The notes beneath the pieces are model-generated. The model had not been told where the DNA came from and did not search any database. It saw only the letters and a program-made list of their open reading frames with translations. A DNA stretch of 64,000 nt, from the NCBI GenBank assembly GCA_022606425.2, contig JAHDVF020001348.1, positions 1,059,001-1,123,000 of the forward strand, written 5' to 3'. The translations under genes were made by a program, and so were the position numbers. The DNA comes from Lepidostoma basale. Its lineage: Eukaryota > Arthropoda > Insecta > Trichoptera > Lepidostomatidae. Positions 1 to 13,600 of this stretch are shown here, piece after piece. Position 1 is the stretch's first letter. Each line of letters starts with the position of its first letter.

Positions 1-340
1 ATAAAACTACCATATTTATTGATAGGTACAATTAGAAAGAAATTTGTTCGTGAAATCATGAAATGAACAGTTCATTTTTACCAGAGAAACGGGATAGGTT
101 TGAAAACACAAACGTTGTGAATCAACGTTAATAATATGGGCGAGTGGTTATTAAAGGTTGAGTGGTTCTCCGTTAGAAACCACATCGGTAGCAAGTTGGC
201 TGCATTGTATGTAGCCGCTACAAGCTTTTGCGGTCAGTATACGTAGATGTTATGACGTAGATTGTGTAATATCTGTTTCATTGCGATGTTCTCTTCGTAA
301 TAAATTGTTAATAGAGAAAGGGTAATTTACTATTTTTAAC
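1..340. other. no gene seen
   Basis: AT-rich sequence without a recognisable coding segment. It probably belongs to the intron upstream of the first visible exon of the Ig-superfamily gene. Confidence 0.5.
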
Positions 341-740
341 AAAGCACTTAAGCGGAGACTAGAGGCTTTTGAGATGTGGTCCTATAGAAGACTCTTTGGA
401 ATTTCCTGGAGAGACCACATCACGAATGAGGAAGTTCTTCAAGGAATCGAAGGAGGAAGGCCCTGCTCAGGACCTTGTCGAAAGGCGTGCAAGATGGATC
501 GGCCATGTAATACGTCAAGAAGGTCTCTTGCATGCCATAATGGAGGTATGATCGAGGGGACAAACTCTGGACGCCCACGCCGAGAGTACCTGGAGAACCT
601 GTTGGTGGACATGCGCTGCTCATCATATGCAGATCTCAAAAGAGCCGCACAAGACAGGGAAAAATGGAAGAGAATAATGGAGGAAATTGCTGCAAACCAA
701 TCCCAGGATTGAAACCAGAGAAGAAGAACAAAGCACGTTA
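341..740 (+). mobile_element. non-LTR retrotransposon C-terminal fragment, type A
   Basis: Translation shows EAFEMWSYRRLFGISW and NEEVL, then after frameshifts RARWIGHVIR and SYADLKRAAQDREKWKR before a stop at 710-712. This is the familiar C-terminal end of endonuclease/reverse transcriptase proteins of insect LINEs. The 3' end is followed by a GAAGAAGAA run. The copy is 5'-truncated and frameshifted, hence dead. A second copy lies at 11218-11690 on the other strand. Confidence 0.7.
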
Positions 741-789
741 TGATCAACCTGATAGTCGGAACAAATCAAATGAGAGCCCCAAGCAGTAA

Positions 790-1000
790 AAATTTAAGGG
801 TCTTCAAACTTCTTATTCTTCTTCTTTCTCTTAGTTTAGGTCGTATGACCTGTTTGTGACGGTGGGCTGTCCTGGGATGATGATGTCCAGCTAACTCTCC
901 ATCTCTTCGGCGGCCCTTTGGTAATCTCTTGCTGCTTGGGTTTTCATCTTTAACAATTTTTGCAATTCTCTTGTATTCTCCATGCGGTCCACGTGGTCTC
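790..1000 (-). mobile_element. possible LINE C-terminal fragment
   Basis: A minus-strand reading is rich in Arg, Lys and Pro with RPRGP and GRRRDGELAG, like the GRPxxRW tails of nearby LINE fragments, and ends in a GAAGAAGAA run on the minus strand. No conserved RT motif remains, so the assignment is weak. Confidence 0.3.
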
Positions 1001-1074
1001 TTCAAAAGCGCCTTCTGTTTCTTCCCCATATCACTATCTCTTCAACACCACAGACAGACCTTATCGTTTCATAC

Positions 1075-1395
1075 TGCTCTGTTCCAACATACCTCTCTAG
1101 ATTCTACCTCATTCATACAGCAAGTCATACATGTACGTCGATTGTTCCGACTTTTAACATGGCCGATCTTAAAAATTTGATTAATTTGGTCTTCCGCAGC
1201 TTCTCTTTCCACTCACAATGCTTATATACAACATTTTTACCATTCTTCTCTCGTCCATTCGTTACATATATCCAAACCATCTCAGGGAATCTTTTAGTAA
1301 TTTTAATTATCACGCAATCATCTACTTTACATTTCTTACTTATTTCGTCGTTCGGTATTCTATCGTATATCGTTTCAATGAAATGTAAAATGAAA
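1075..1395 (-). mobile_element. RTE-like (GTTA)-tail family fragment
   Basis: Minus-strand sequence matches the C-terminal part of the abundant family seen best at 9195-9735 and 29105-29790: the block encoding YDRIPN, MVWIYVTNGRE (for RWFGHMERMDE) and the region before TRCMNVEE. Frameshifted and lacking its 3' tail. Confidence 0.7.
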
Positions 1396-1502
1396 TGACT
1401 ATTTTATTGCAGTTGTAATAACCCCTTAATAAAGAATTTCAAGATATGTTGCTCGTACTAAATCGAGACTATTATAGAATTTTTTATTTGTTATATTTTC
1501 AG

Positions 1503-1624
1503 TTGGGATCCAGAAATTTCTGGAAACTCCGTCCGTGTCCGAAGTGAGTCCTGGAAAAGACGTTCTTCTATCTTGTAAAATACAGAACAGAAGAGGAACT
1601 TGCTCCTGGCAGAAAGACAGCAAG
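1503..1624 (+). CDS. Ig gene exon 1 of the window (Ig1, first half)
   Basis: Acceptor follows a T-rich tract ending TTTTCAG; the exon enters with 2 nt of a split codon and leaves in phase 0 at CAAG|GTTTGT. It encodes SPGKDVLLSCKI and GTCSWQKDSK, the B-C strand cysteine/tryptophan region of the first visible Ig domain. Confidence 0.85.
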
Positions 1625-4600
1625 GTTTGTTAATACATTACCTACTTATGCACATAATATTTTCCATATTACCTCTAATCATCCGATTTCTCATAAACTC
1701 TCAGCTTTCCATGCCATGTTGACTCGCTTAATTAATTCCCTTTCTTTAAAAATATGTAATATAGAACTAAATACAATAAAAACTATAGCTAATAATAATG
1801 GTAACAATTATAACCTACAAAAATAAATTTAATTGAAATTTCTAGGTAGAAGTTTAGTTTATTTAACTAGCTGACCCGGCGAACTTCGTACCGCCTTATT
1901 AACTGTACCACATGTGTTAACTTATTAGCTGAATTAAATTCAGTTATTTTTTAAGTTAAAATTAATTACGTTCAATAAATGTGAAAAATTCAAAATGAAA
2001 AGTATTAGAATTACATTGATATTAATGTTATTCACATGGCAGCAAGGGATTTGCTTTATTGAAGCGAATCGAAATGATTCGCGTAGCATTGTTGCACTAC
2101 TTTCTGTTAAACTATTATATTTGCTGGATGGAATGCACTCGGGTCGATTTTTCTGATGTTTTAATAGTTATTCTGCCATTCGGGATGGAGACAAATCCAA
2201 CAAATCAAAGATCATCAAAATGGGTTTTTTCTCCCATAATAACATGACCTAAATGAATGAATTAAATAATTAAATAATGTTTTAAAATTTAACGAAAAAA
2301 AAGTAACAACCAATTTAAGTGATTAGTATTTTACAAGTGTATTAATTTTAACAGAGGCGCTGTTAATCAATGTTTTACGATTGTCACAATCTTCAGAGCA
2401 AGGGATATGATCATAATAGTTGAAAGTAATTGATGATAACAAGAAAAAATATATTACAATTTTCAGTTGCAGTTTATGCATCGTTTGAGGTACCACAAGG
2501 CACAGAACATGGTCCTTTGTTTACAATCTCACATTAACAATCGTTTCTCCAGCGGAAGTAAATTATTGTGTGATTATAATAAGACTATTAAAAGTCTACT
2601 GATTCTAGATTAGAAAATTTCGAATCGGAGTAGAATAAAGCGGAAATCGTAGGAGGGAAGTTAGCACCTATCAGACCGTAGTAAAGCACCCTAGTTCCGC
2701 CCGCAATGGCGTCGGTGCTAGAACAATATATTGTGCTGGGGCCCACGCAGAACGTGCACACTATCGGGTCACCCTATTGTAACGCTTCTTTGATGATTTT
2801 CCGCTTGACTGTCTTTTCCGGTTACAAAATTTCGAGTGTTCCCTTTTCGGTGGCACCCAGCTTCCATTGTGCGGGGATCCGTCTTCGGGGATTAGCAATC
2901 GCTGTTTGCTTCTTTATTGAATCGATTGTCATATGTCTCACCGTGATATCTCACCCATTGTTTAAACAAACTTTTTCTGGACAGATGTCGCCTTTTTATC
3001 GTGGGTACATCATTATAATGTTGTGTTCACGCTCGGGCGAAGACTGAATCATGCATTCCCTTGGGAATCAATAATTTTACGGTCGATTAACCTCACAAAA
3101 TAGTTCCTCTTTTCCCTTTAATATATCTGACGTCACAATGTCACAAAAAAGTGCCAACAAGATAAGAGTCACTCCGAGAGCAATGGAGAGAGACATGTTG
3201 GGTATCAGTTTACGGGACAGACTCAGAAATGAGGACATAAGAGTCAGGACTAAGGTTTCCGATGTTATCAAGATGGCCGCAACCCTCAAGTGGCGATGGG
3301 CGGGACATGTCGCTCGCGATCCAGATGAAAAGTGGACAAAGCGACTGCTGTGCTGGTGGCCAAGGACGGCAAAGCGTGGAGTTGGGCGCCCACAGTTGCG
3401 TTGGCGCGACGATGTCCGGAGAAGTGCGGGAAGTGCCTGGATGCGGATCGCTCAGGATAGAAGATAATTGAAAATGCGAGAGGAGGCCTACGTCCAGGAA
3501 TGGACGGTCAATACAGGCTGAAGAAAAAGAAGAAGAATATCTGACGATCTGCAACACATAAATGATGTCTCCTGATATAATGTGGTCCAACTGTTAGTTT
3601 ATCTCTACTGTGGTCTTCCAGGTGGACGATGATGTTGATGAGGAGATTTCGTGTCACTATCCATTCTGGCTACACAGTCCCTCCAATATTTTCTTTTGGA
3701 TCTACTCCACCGAACAATGTCCTCTATTTTACGAAGTTTTTCTTATTTCTACGTTACGGACACGATCTCGGAAGTTTTTCCAGTAATACTCGTAGATCTT
3801 AGGACCTTCATTTCGGATGTTGAAGTAACATTTGCCTGTCTAAGTCGAATATTACTTCTCTTCTATATTCGCCATACTTTGTGTTGTAGATGCTTTATTT
3901 CTCTGTTTTTATATACTTTGTATATACAACACTTACATTGAAAAAATTTAATTACGTAGATATGTTTCGGACAACCAGTCCTTCTTCAGTGATACATATT
4001 ATAAAGATACGTATTTAAAATTATTTACATGATATGACAGATGTTATCATGATCTGACAGAATCTTTATAACATCTGTCAGATCATGTAAACAATTTTAT
4101 AATATTTTATGTGTATCTTTATAATATGTACCACTGAAGAAGGACTTGTTTTCCGAAACATGTCTTTGTAATTATTTGTTTTTTTAATGTAAGTGTTGTG
4201 TATATAAAGTATATAAAAAAAGAGGAATATCACTTCAATTGTCAAATGTTTCCTCTCTAATTATCTAATTTAATGTTTGATAATGCATTATGCAGGCAAA
4301 ACATGTCATTCACATAAAATATTATAAAACTTCTAGAAAACATACATTTTCATTCGTATTAATTATTCAATAGGGAGCTCTTCAAACAAGAAACAATATA
4401 TAAGGACGTAACATGTTATTCAATCGCTGCTAGCTCAAATTCATTAAAATGATGAATGTCCATCGTTAGTGAACACTATTCATTCAATCCTTTCGGGTAT
4501 TTATTCTCTTCTATGTCGCGTTTATCTTCATGAATCGCCTTTGATCTGCGATCACGAATAGCTATTCTGTAACTTATGACAATGTTCGTATCTTACAACA

Positions 4601-7600
4601 ATCAAATTAATCTTGAAGATCTGTTCTTAGACAAGCCGCGTGACACACGGCACGAAGCCATTAGCTTTGGGGTCGTTGCAAGCCGTCACTTTCACTGTTC
4701 GTAGAAACTGTGAGATACGGCGAGAATGCATAATCGTGGGATTGTCGAGACAAACAATGGATATGATTTCATTACCAAGGCTCCTGCACGTCCGAACTGA
4801 TGAGAAATATTTAAAACCATTACTTTCGTTTGATTTCCCCATTGTAACTGATAATCCAACACCCATATAAGTGTATCGCTTTGTAATTATTCCATGTAAC
4901 ACTAGAAAAAAACAAGCCAAATTTTCTTACCGGATTTTTCTTCTTCTCATTTTTTCAGCCCATTCCTGCCACTCATGGAAAAGGGCCTCCTCCATTTGCT
5001 TCCACACCAATTTGTCTTGTGCAAACTGCATCTTCTTCCAACTTCCACCGTAATTGCAGTTGTCCTGCACTTCTCTTTGCGGTCCGTGGAGTCAGCAGTC
5101 TTTTTGTATATTTTTCCTTCAAACTTCTGGCTACATAACCAGTCCATTGCCATTTTATAGTCGCTACGTGATGGATGATGTCGGTGACCTTTGTTTTTTC
5201 TCTCACCATATCAGTTCTTACTCTATCTTCTTCTTCCACTTCCTCAGCCTAATCCCGTCCACTCTTGGATAAATGCCTCCTCCATTCGCTTCCATGTCAC
5301 TCTGTCTTATACAGACTGTATCCAGGTTATTCCGACATGTCTGTTCAGATCATCCTTCCACCGTAGTTGCGGTCGCCCTGCACTTCTCTTTGTCGTCCAC
5401 GGTCTCCAAGTCAGCAGTCTTCTTGTCCATTTTTCGTCCGATCTTCTGGCTACGTGACCTGTCCATTGCTATTTAATAGTCGCTGCCCGGTGGATGATGT
5501 CAGTGACCTTTGTTTTTTCTCTCACCGTATCGTTTCTGACTTTGTCTCTTAGGCTTATTTCTAACAAGGCTTTTTCCATGGCTCTTTGGGTCACTCGTAG
5601 TTTCTCGGCACTTTGTTTGGACATATTACAGTCTCAAGGCTATTCGTGGCAACCGGCAGCATTACCTTGATCTTTGCCAGATTCAAATTAAGACCCACAG
5701 ACTTGGAAACCTCGTTCAGTTATTTTACCATTCCGGATAGTTCCTTCGGACTGTGACTCATGAGTACAATATAATTATCAAAACTTACATAATTATCAAA
5801 ACTTACTAACATGAGTACAATATATTAAATGGTTTAGGAATTTTCTATCAATGCGGATTCCTTTATTTCCCAATTTAGTTTTTTGAAAATGTATTTAAGT
5901 GGTAATATAAAGAGTTTTGGGCATACTTCAGGCTCGTATGGTGTCTTCTTGTCGGATCCCCCATTTAACCTGTATCTTGTCTGTTGACCAGTTCTTACTA
6001 AATTTTACAGGAATATTAGCACTTTTGTATATTTTTTTTATTAGGACTGTATTAAGTATATATTTTTTAAATATTTATTATATAAAAAAACAAAGCTGTA
6101 TTCTTCTTAATGTAGGCTTTATGGCCTGTTTCTGGAGGACTGACTTCCTACGAAGTCAATTCCCAGCTATCGGTCCACCTTTTTGGTCGTCTGTCCGTAG
6201 GTATTCTGTCATGGGGTTGACCGTGTAATAGAACGTGAGGGAGTCTGGATGAGTCAATTATTCTCACACGTTCATATCAATATCTTATCCATTGCCTCCC
6301 TATCTAATGACAACTTCAACCTGCCATTTATTTCCTTTATTATCATATTCCTAATTCGGTTACGTGGTGACTTACCACTTATAATACAGGTATGCTACTG
6401 AGTTTTTTTTTCCATTTCTGATACTCTAAGCGCGTTTTTTGTAATTTTGTACGGTATGGTCTCCTTGGCCATCATCTAGACCAGATCCACATCTTTTCCT
6501 CCATCTGTCCAATCTCTCGACTTCAGGAGACCCTTGCAAAGGTAGTGTGGAATTTAATATAAAATCTCCTTTTTTGTCTCGAAATTACAAATTTTATAAA
6601 AAAAGTAAACAATAAACTAGACAAAAAAACGAACTGTTGTACTAACAAGGCACATTCAATTTGTGGTCAGATTGAAACTCAAATCAAATGAATAGTGCCT
6701 AACCACAACGGTTGAAAATAAATTCAAATAAAAAAGAACACCTCAAATGCCAACAGTTAAAACATAAAATTATTTATTGCGTGGTTGGCTATCGTGTAGG
6801 TAGGTACTGGAAATAAGCGGCATGCAACTTTTTTTGCGAGTTTGAGGTTATGGCGGGAAAATTGTAAGAAATTTTCGCACGTTTTTTATCTTCTTGTTGG
6901 CGATCCAGTCGTCTCATACAAAACCTTTAAATTGTCGATCTTCGTAATGTGTCTTTTAAGATTATATTTCCGCATTACACATTTCAAAGTTATAGTTCTA
7001 AATTATATCGAATAGAGAAGAAATTATAAATCGTTATTTCTTTAGCACAATCGTAACTGCATTTATTAGCAAAGTTTTTGGTAGTTATTTTTGCCGTTCA
7101 GAACAACACTTTGAATTCATTATTAACCAAGTGGTATGACGTAGAACGATTGATTTTCGGATTCGTTTTCTGTCAATAATGTGGTGTCGTCTGCAAATTG
7201 AAGATTGCTTATTATTTGAGGATTATTGTGAAGGAGGCTAAATCTACCACCGAGATGAAGTGCCGAGAAAGAAGGAAAGAATATGTATAAAACGGTTAGT
7301 GTATTAAATTGTGTTTGCTTATGTTCGAAGCCCGTGGGGACTTATGCTGGAAAGTACGAATGGGCAGGCGGTGCTGCTGGTGGTACAGGTGGAGGACAGG
7401 ACTGTTCTCTGTGGGTGAGGGCGGCATCTCTTCAGCTGGACGATGGACTCTGGCAGTGTCAGGTCACAGCCAGTTCATACGACGCTCAGGTAACATTTTT
7501 TTCAATCACTCTGTAGTCTGAATAACATTTTAATCACTTCTTAACAACAACAACAACAACAAACCTTCACGCCGTTTCCCCGTAGGGGTAGGCAGACAGA

Positions 7601-10600
7601 GTGGACCTCCACACTACTCTAACCTGGCACACCTCTCTAGTTTCCTCCACATTCATACAGCGAGTCATACACGCACGTTGATTCTTAGGACTTCTAACAT
7701 GACCAACCTTTAAAATTGATTAATTTGGTCATCCATGTTTTCCTCGGTCTACCTCGACTCTATTTACATCATTAACGTATACTTTCTTAATCATTTCTCT
7801 GATTCCTCACATGGCTGACATTCAATATTTGATTTATTTGATCGTGCCACGTTTTCCTCGGTGGTCCTCTATTTCTGGTTCCATTTACATCGTTAACATA
7901 TAATTTTTTTACCATTCTTTGTTCATTCATTCTTTCAATATGTCCAAACCATCTTAATGATCCTTTCATTATTTTGTTCTTAACATCATCATTCGCACCG
8001 CATTCACATGTAAAAATTCGACATTCAAATATTGAATGAGGAGTCAGAGAAATCGACGCGCGTGCATGACACGATGTATGAATGTTGAGGAAGCGAGAGA
8101 AATATGTCAGGAAAGAAAAGTGTGGCAGTTCATTTTTCTGCCTACCCCTTCGGGGATACGGCGTGATGGTTAGTCAGTTAGTTAGTTAGTTTTTTTCTTA
8201 ACCATTCTTTCTCCATCCATGCGTTCCATATGTCCGAACCAACGCAGCGATCCTTTCTTAAAATTGGTCATAATACCTTCATCCGTTCTACGTTCCTTTA
8301 TTACATCAGTATTTGAGATTCTGTCGTATATCGTTCTACCACACATACGTCTTAAAATGATCCTAAAACGGAACTTCATCGAAGGATGGATAGTCCCATT
8401 TTGTTAATATGATGTTCTAGTCTCTTCTTTATAGATTTGTATGTTTGTCATCACACCGTTTCCCCGAATATGCAGGCTGAAATTTTTTTACTGCCATACC
8501 ATTATTTCTTGACATATTTCTCTCGCTTCCTAAATATTCATAAATCGTGTCATGCACGAACGTCGATTTCTCCGACTCCTCGCGTGAACGAAATTTAATA
8601 TTTGATAGATTTGATCGTGCCACGTTTTCCTCGGTCTTCCTCAATGTCTTGTTCTGTTAACGTCGCTTACGTACACTTTCTTTCTCATTATATTTTCATT
8701 CATTCTTTTCACGTGTCCTAACCATCATAATATTTCGAGTAAGAGAGAGAAGTATAAACGAGTAGGAAAGAAAAGTGTGACTGTTCATTACTTATGCCTG
8801 CCTCTTCGAAAGAAGGCTTGATGGTTAGTTAGTTAGTTTAAAAAATAAAAAATCGTAATTATTATTATTATTATTTTGTTTAATCGCTCTTTACATCATG
8901 ACAGCATAGGGTATGAAGGGTACTATTATACCTATCATAGTTAGGTAGCTTAATCTATCGCCATATTATTGTCACGTGAATTCTACATCAGACCAAAGAC
9001 AGTGTGACAATCACACTGCCCTCGCCGGGAATCGAACCCGGAACCTTCGGGGTGGCAGTCAATGCACTTACCACTCGGCCATGAAGGTCGTCAATATTTC
9101 ATGATCAAAAGTAAATAAATCATTTTATTGGAAAAAAAAAATCAAATTGTGTTTGAATATTTTCTTCTAATCTAGGCCATTTGTCTCTTGTCACTTATTT
9201 AAATACTGTATATATGTAGATGGTAGTACACAATGGAGTTCTAGTGCCAACCCTCATGTATGGAAATGTAGATTGGAGCTGGCAAAAGAAGGATGAAAGC
9301 AGAATAAACGCCGTAGAAATGAGATCACTAAGAAGAATGTGCGGGAAAACGTTGTATGATAGAATACGGAACGATGAAATAAGATAGAAATGTAAGGCAG
9401 ATGACTGCATCATGGATAAAATAAAAAAAAAGGATCCCTGAGATGGTTTGGACATATGGAACGAATGGATGAGAGTAGAATGGTTAAAAAGTTGTACACA
9501 AGCAGCGTGAGTGGAAAAAGAAGCCGAGGACGACCGAGGAAAACATGGCATGACCAAACTAATCAATTACTAAAAGGCGGTCACATTCGAAGTCGGAATA
9601 ATCGACGTGCGTTAATGGTACGATGTATGAATGTAGAGGAATCCCGATCGGTATGCCAGGACAGAGAATTGTGGCGATCCATCCTCTCTGCCTACCCCTC
9701 CGGGGAAATGGCGTGATGTTTAGTTAGTTATATTTTTTTAACAAATTTAATCATTTTAAAAAATCTCTTTTCCAGTTACTTTAAAAATTACTTCATTTTT
9801 CACGCTGTTGATAAAACCATTCTCAATTTAAATTTAATAAGTTTTCTAGATTCCTAGACAAAAGACATCTATAAACAGCAAGACCCTACTTACACCGTTT
9901 CGCTGTGATGCTCATCACATTGCACGCACCGACGATTTTCTTAGTTCACGAGATCAAAGGGGACACGAATCAAACAAAGAAATAATTTACATTAAATATT
10001 GTGATATAATACTTATATATTAGAGGTAGGACACTTTAGAAATTCACTATCATTTCTATCATCAGTCATGGGTCGTTCAGTGTTAAACATAGGCCTCCCT
10101 TCCAACTTCCACAACTCCATATCCCTCACCACTTTGTGCCATTGACCTTCTGCCAATCTTTCGATGTTATCAGACCATAATTAATACGAACGAAATTTTC
10201 AATGTGAATGAATGTGTTAAGTGTGTCTTTGTTGCGAAGGATAGCTGGGAGATCTGTGATGTGGATGTCTCTTCTTTGACACTCCTTCTCCAGTTTCCAT
10301 CTCTCACGCGTGTGGATTGGACACTGTGTGATTATGTGTTCCACTGTTTGCTCTGTTTGTGATTCTCTAATTTTGAATCTGTGTAGATAAGAGAGTGTGG
10401 CACCATAACTTGCGAGAGCTGGAACGAAGGTGTTATTCTCTTCCTCAGCTCTTTCGCGTCTCTTACGGAGGGGAGAAACTTCTTGGTCCCGCTTCTGGTG
10501 GGGCTTTTCTCGTATATTTCTTCTCACTATGAGAAGGAGTAGGGACTGGACTGCTTCTTTAACTAGTGTAATAAAACCGACTTTTTCATTCGTATAAATC

Positions 10601-13600
10601 ATTTAATATGGAGTTTGACATCATTGTTCAAAATACAATAAATTATCATCAGACCATCTTGCTTGTAGTCTGCCCGGCTTCAGTTCTCGCTATAAAGGTT
10701 GAAAAATTACAGGATGCCCTATCAAGTCCAGCAGTGCCGCTGTCGGTCCACGTGGCTCCACAGCCCCCGAGGCTGATCCTCGATGGGGCTCCCCTTGCTG
10801 TAGGGAGGCCCATGCCAGCAGCCCAGGGCAAGAGGACTTCTGTGCTTTGCGAGGCCAGATATGGGAACCCTCCGGCGGCTATATCCTGGTATCTTGGTAA
10901 GTCAATATGGTATTATAGGTCATGCCCTCGAATTAACGAATACCAATACACAGGTATTCTAGATTAGAATGCTGAGGTGGGCCGTAGGCGTCACAACGCT
11001 GGACCACGTAAGGAATGAATACATGGAGGGTAGCTTTAAGGTTGCCCCAACAACGGACAAGATGAGAGAATCTCGATGCGAGGAAACAGCGAAAACAATG
11101 TCCAAAAAGTCCCCAGCATACTTACGGAGCTGGGGAATGGAGAGAGATGGCCAGAGACAGAAATCAGTGGAGGACCGTTGTGGAGGAGGCCAAGTCCCAC
11201 ACCGGGATGTCTTCTTCTCCGGTCTCAATCTAATGATTGATCTGCAGCAAGGCGACGCATCTCCTCTTCCACTCCGCTCGGTCCTCGGCAACTCTTTTCA
11301 ACTCCGCATAAGAGGTGCAGCCCATATCTCGGCAAATCTGGGTACTCCTGGCGAGATCGTCCTCTGCCAATTGATCCCTCGACCATTCCCACCAATACAT
11401 CATGCAGGAAACATTCGTGTCGCATGACCAATCCATCTCGCGCGCCTCTCCGCTATGGTGTTCAACATGTGCCTATTATCTTCAACGCTGCTGAGAACCT
11501 CCTCATTTGTAATGTGGTACCTCCATGAAACATGAGCAATTCGTCGGTACATCCACATCTCAAATGCCTACACCCTTTTGCGTTCTCTTTCGCCCAGGCA
11601 TCAAGTCTCGCACCGGGATGTAGCGCCGAGAAATGAATTAATGAATGAATGGATGAAATGAATAACCACAAAATCAAGTGGTAGAGGTTGCCCAATGGCA
11701 ACATGGTGGGTCAACATGTAAAAGGAGCTGCACAACGAAAACCTGATAGTAAAGATGAGCCAAGACAGAAAAGTTTGAAATCTTCGTACGAGGAGGGCCA
11801 AACCCAGATGATGGGAAATAGCAAAGGAAAAGAAAAGGATATTACACAGGTATTATAGAAGACATATCAAATAACATCTTTAAAAAAACAATGAAGAATT
11901 GGCATTTCCAAAATCTCATAAAAGTGTCACCAATGCTTGCACCAATGATACAACCTTTTTGTAGATCACATGGAAAAAAAAATCGGTTTAATTCTGGTGG
12001 TAGGAGCTTTTGTACAACCTTTTTTTTTTCTTTTATCAACCAGAACTACTGATTTCTTTGATCTTTTCTCTTTTGACCAAATCTATATTTTTCTAGGTCC
12101 GTCTCTCGTCCATGCGGGACTTATGTTACGTTAGAATGTGTCGTGGGCAAGTAAGGACCCCAGACCACAATTAATCTAGTAGATGGGATAAAATAAAAGG
12201 ACCAATTATATATGGGACATAGGGAAAGGTACTGGAATCGAAGCCTATAATATAAACAAGAACCGAGGTATACTTTAAGCCGAGAGTGAAAGACACTTGC
12301 AGAAGTTTTATTATTAATGGACGCTTTATTTAACAGTTGACAAACACGTTTGGAAATTCGAATGGATTCAACTCACCTTGTTAACCTTCAAAATGATATA
12401 TTTTTATTTTAAGACATTATGATATTTTTCCATTGTGATTGTACTCATTGGTTACATTAGTCATCAAACTGGTAACAAGGATAACCAACACGCTTTCATA
12501 TCTCTGTGACAACGACTTGTGGTTTGATTCCCTAATGACTAATTGAAATTCCGTTGACACGAAAGTGAAACAATTCAAATGAATTTGCCAACAACGGCAA
12601 ACATAAAATAAATAAGCAAGAATCATCGGCTGTCCCTCGTATCTGAGGAAGACAATCCTTCACGAATGGTGACTCCTATGCCTATGAGTATAATCTTGAA
12701 CTCAAAAACTCTGGGGCATCTAGAGTTATGAAAGACGTTGGCAGTGGAACTGCCACTCTCTCGTAAAGGTCCTTCCTTACTTCTCCTTCTCCTATCTGCT
12801 GGGTCATCTCTGCTCTGTACTTCGAAGACTTGATTGCCTTTATGATCTGCTATTCTCTATCTATGTCTATCCTCTGCAGTCTTTTCCCAGGGTTCGCTGT
12901 CAATCTCAGTCCTTTGGAGGTTCGGCTTTAGTGAGTCTTTGCACCGTTTCTTCTGACCTCTGTGTGAAGTTTTTCTTGAGTCAACCAAGAACACAGCATT
13001 TTCTTTGGGTGTCTAGTCTCAGGCATTTCATTGGCCAGCCCAGCGCAGCTGTCGCTGAATAATTTGCTGGCGTCATATTGACCTCTGCAAATTTCAATAA
13101 CAACGCTTTAATTACAAAATTTCAAAAATACTTAAATTTTAAGATAACAAAAAAAATCTAATTACGTTTAACGTGAATTTACTTATACGAAAAAATAGCG
13201 TGACGGGATACGAACCAGAAACCACCCGGCCAGCGAAATGGAGAAGGTAACGTATCCCCTTGCCCATTAAATAGTGGTGAAATGTCAAATTTACCTACAG
13301 GCAAGCGTGAAAAGTTTGGAAGCTCTTTTCTCTAAATTGGCTGGCTATTGAGCTTTCTTACTTTGACTACCGACGGTTCTTAGAAGAAACCACAATCCTG
13401 CAAAATCTCAACCCGAAGTCTAATTTCCATGTCGTGCCCTCCCCTTGTCGTATTAAAAAAAAACTATTATTTTTTTCCAGATGACGACCAGCTGAGCGCT
13501 TGGAGTCAGACCAACTCCTCGGAGACAGAGCGGCCGCGTGTGTGGGCGGCGCGTTCCGCCCTGGAGCTTGTGGGCGCGCGTTCCTCGCACGGCCGCGTGC

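Noticed and set aside
2706..3047. 113-codon + strand ORF
   Set aside because: No recognisable domain; it could be an unknown repeat but no coding evidence could be given.
3907..4217. Fold-back repeats as microRNA precursors
   Set aside because: Arms are about 150 bp and present in many families with a shared GAAAC/CUGANGA core, which fits terminal repeats with hammerheads better than a pre-miRNA.
4627..4920. 97-codon minus-strand ORF
   Set aside because: No recognisable motif, no splice context and no repeat relatives; length is compatible with chance.
9000..9095. Functional tRNA gene on the minus strand
   Set aside because: A and B boxes are present, but the same head with the same non-tRNA body occurs three times and the cloverleaf is degraded, so SINE fits better.
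10126..10602. A 158-codon minus-strand ORF as a host gene
   Set aside because: The C-terminal part is a LINE Cys/His tail and the N-terminal part lies in another repeat; the long frame is accidental.
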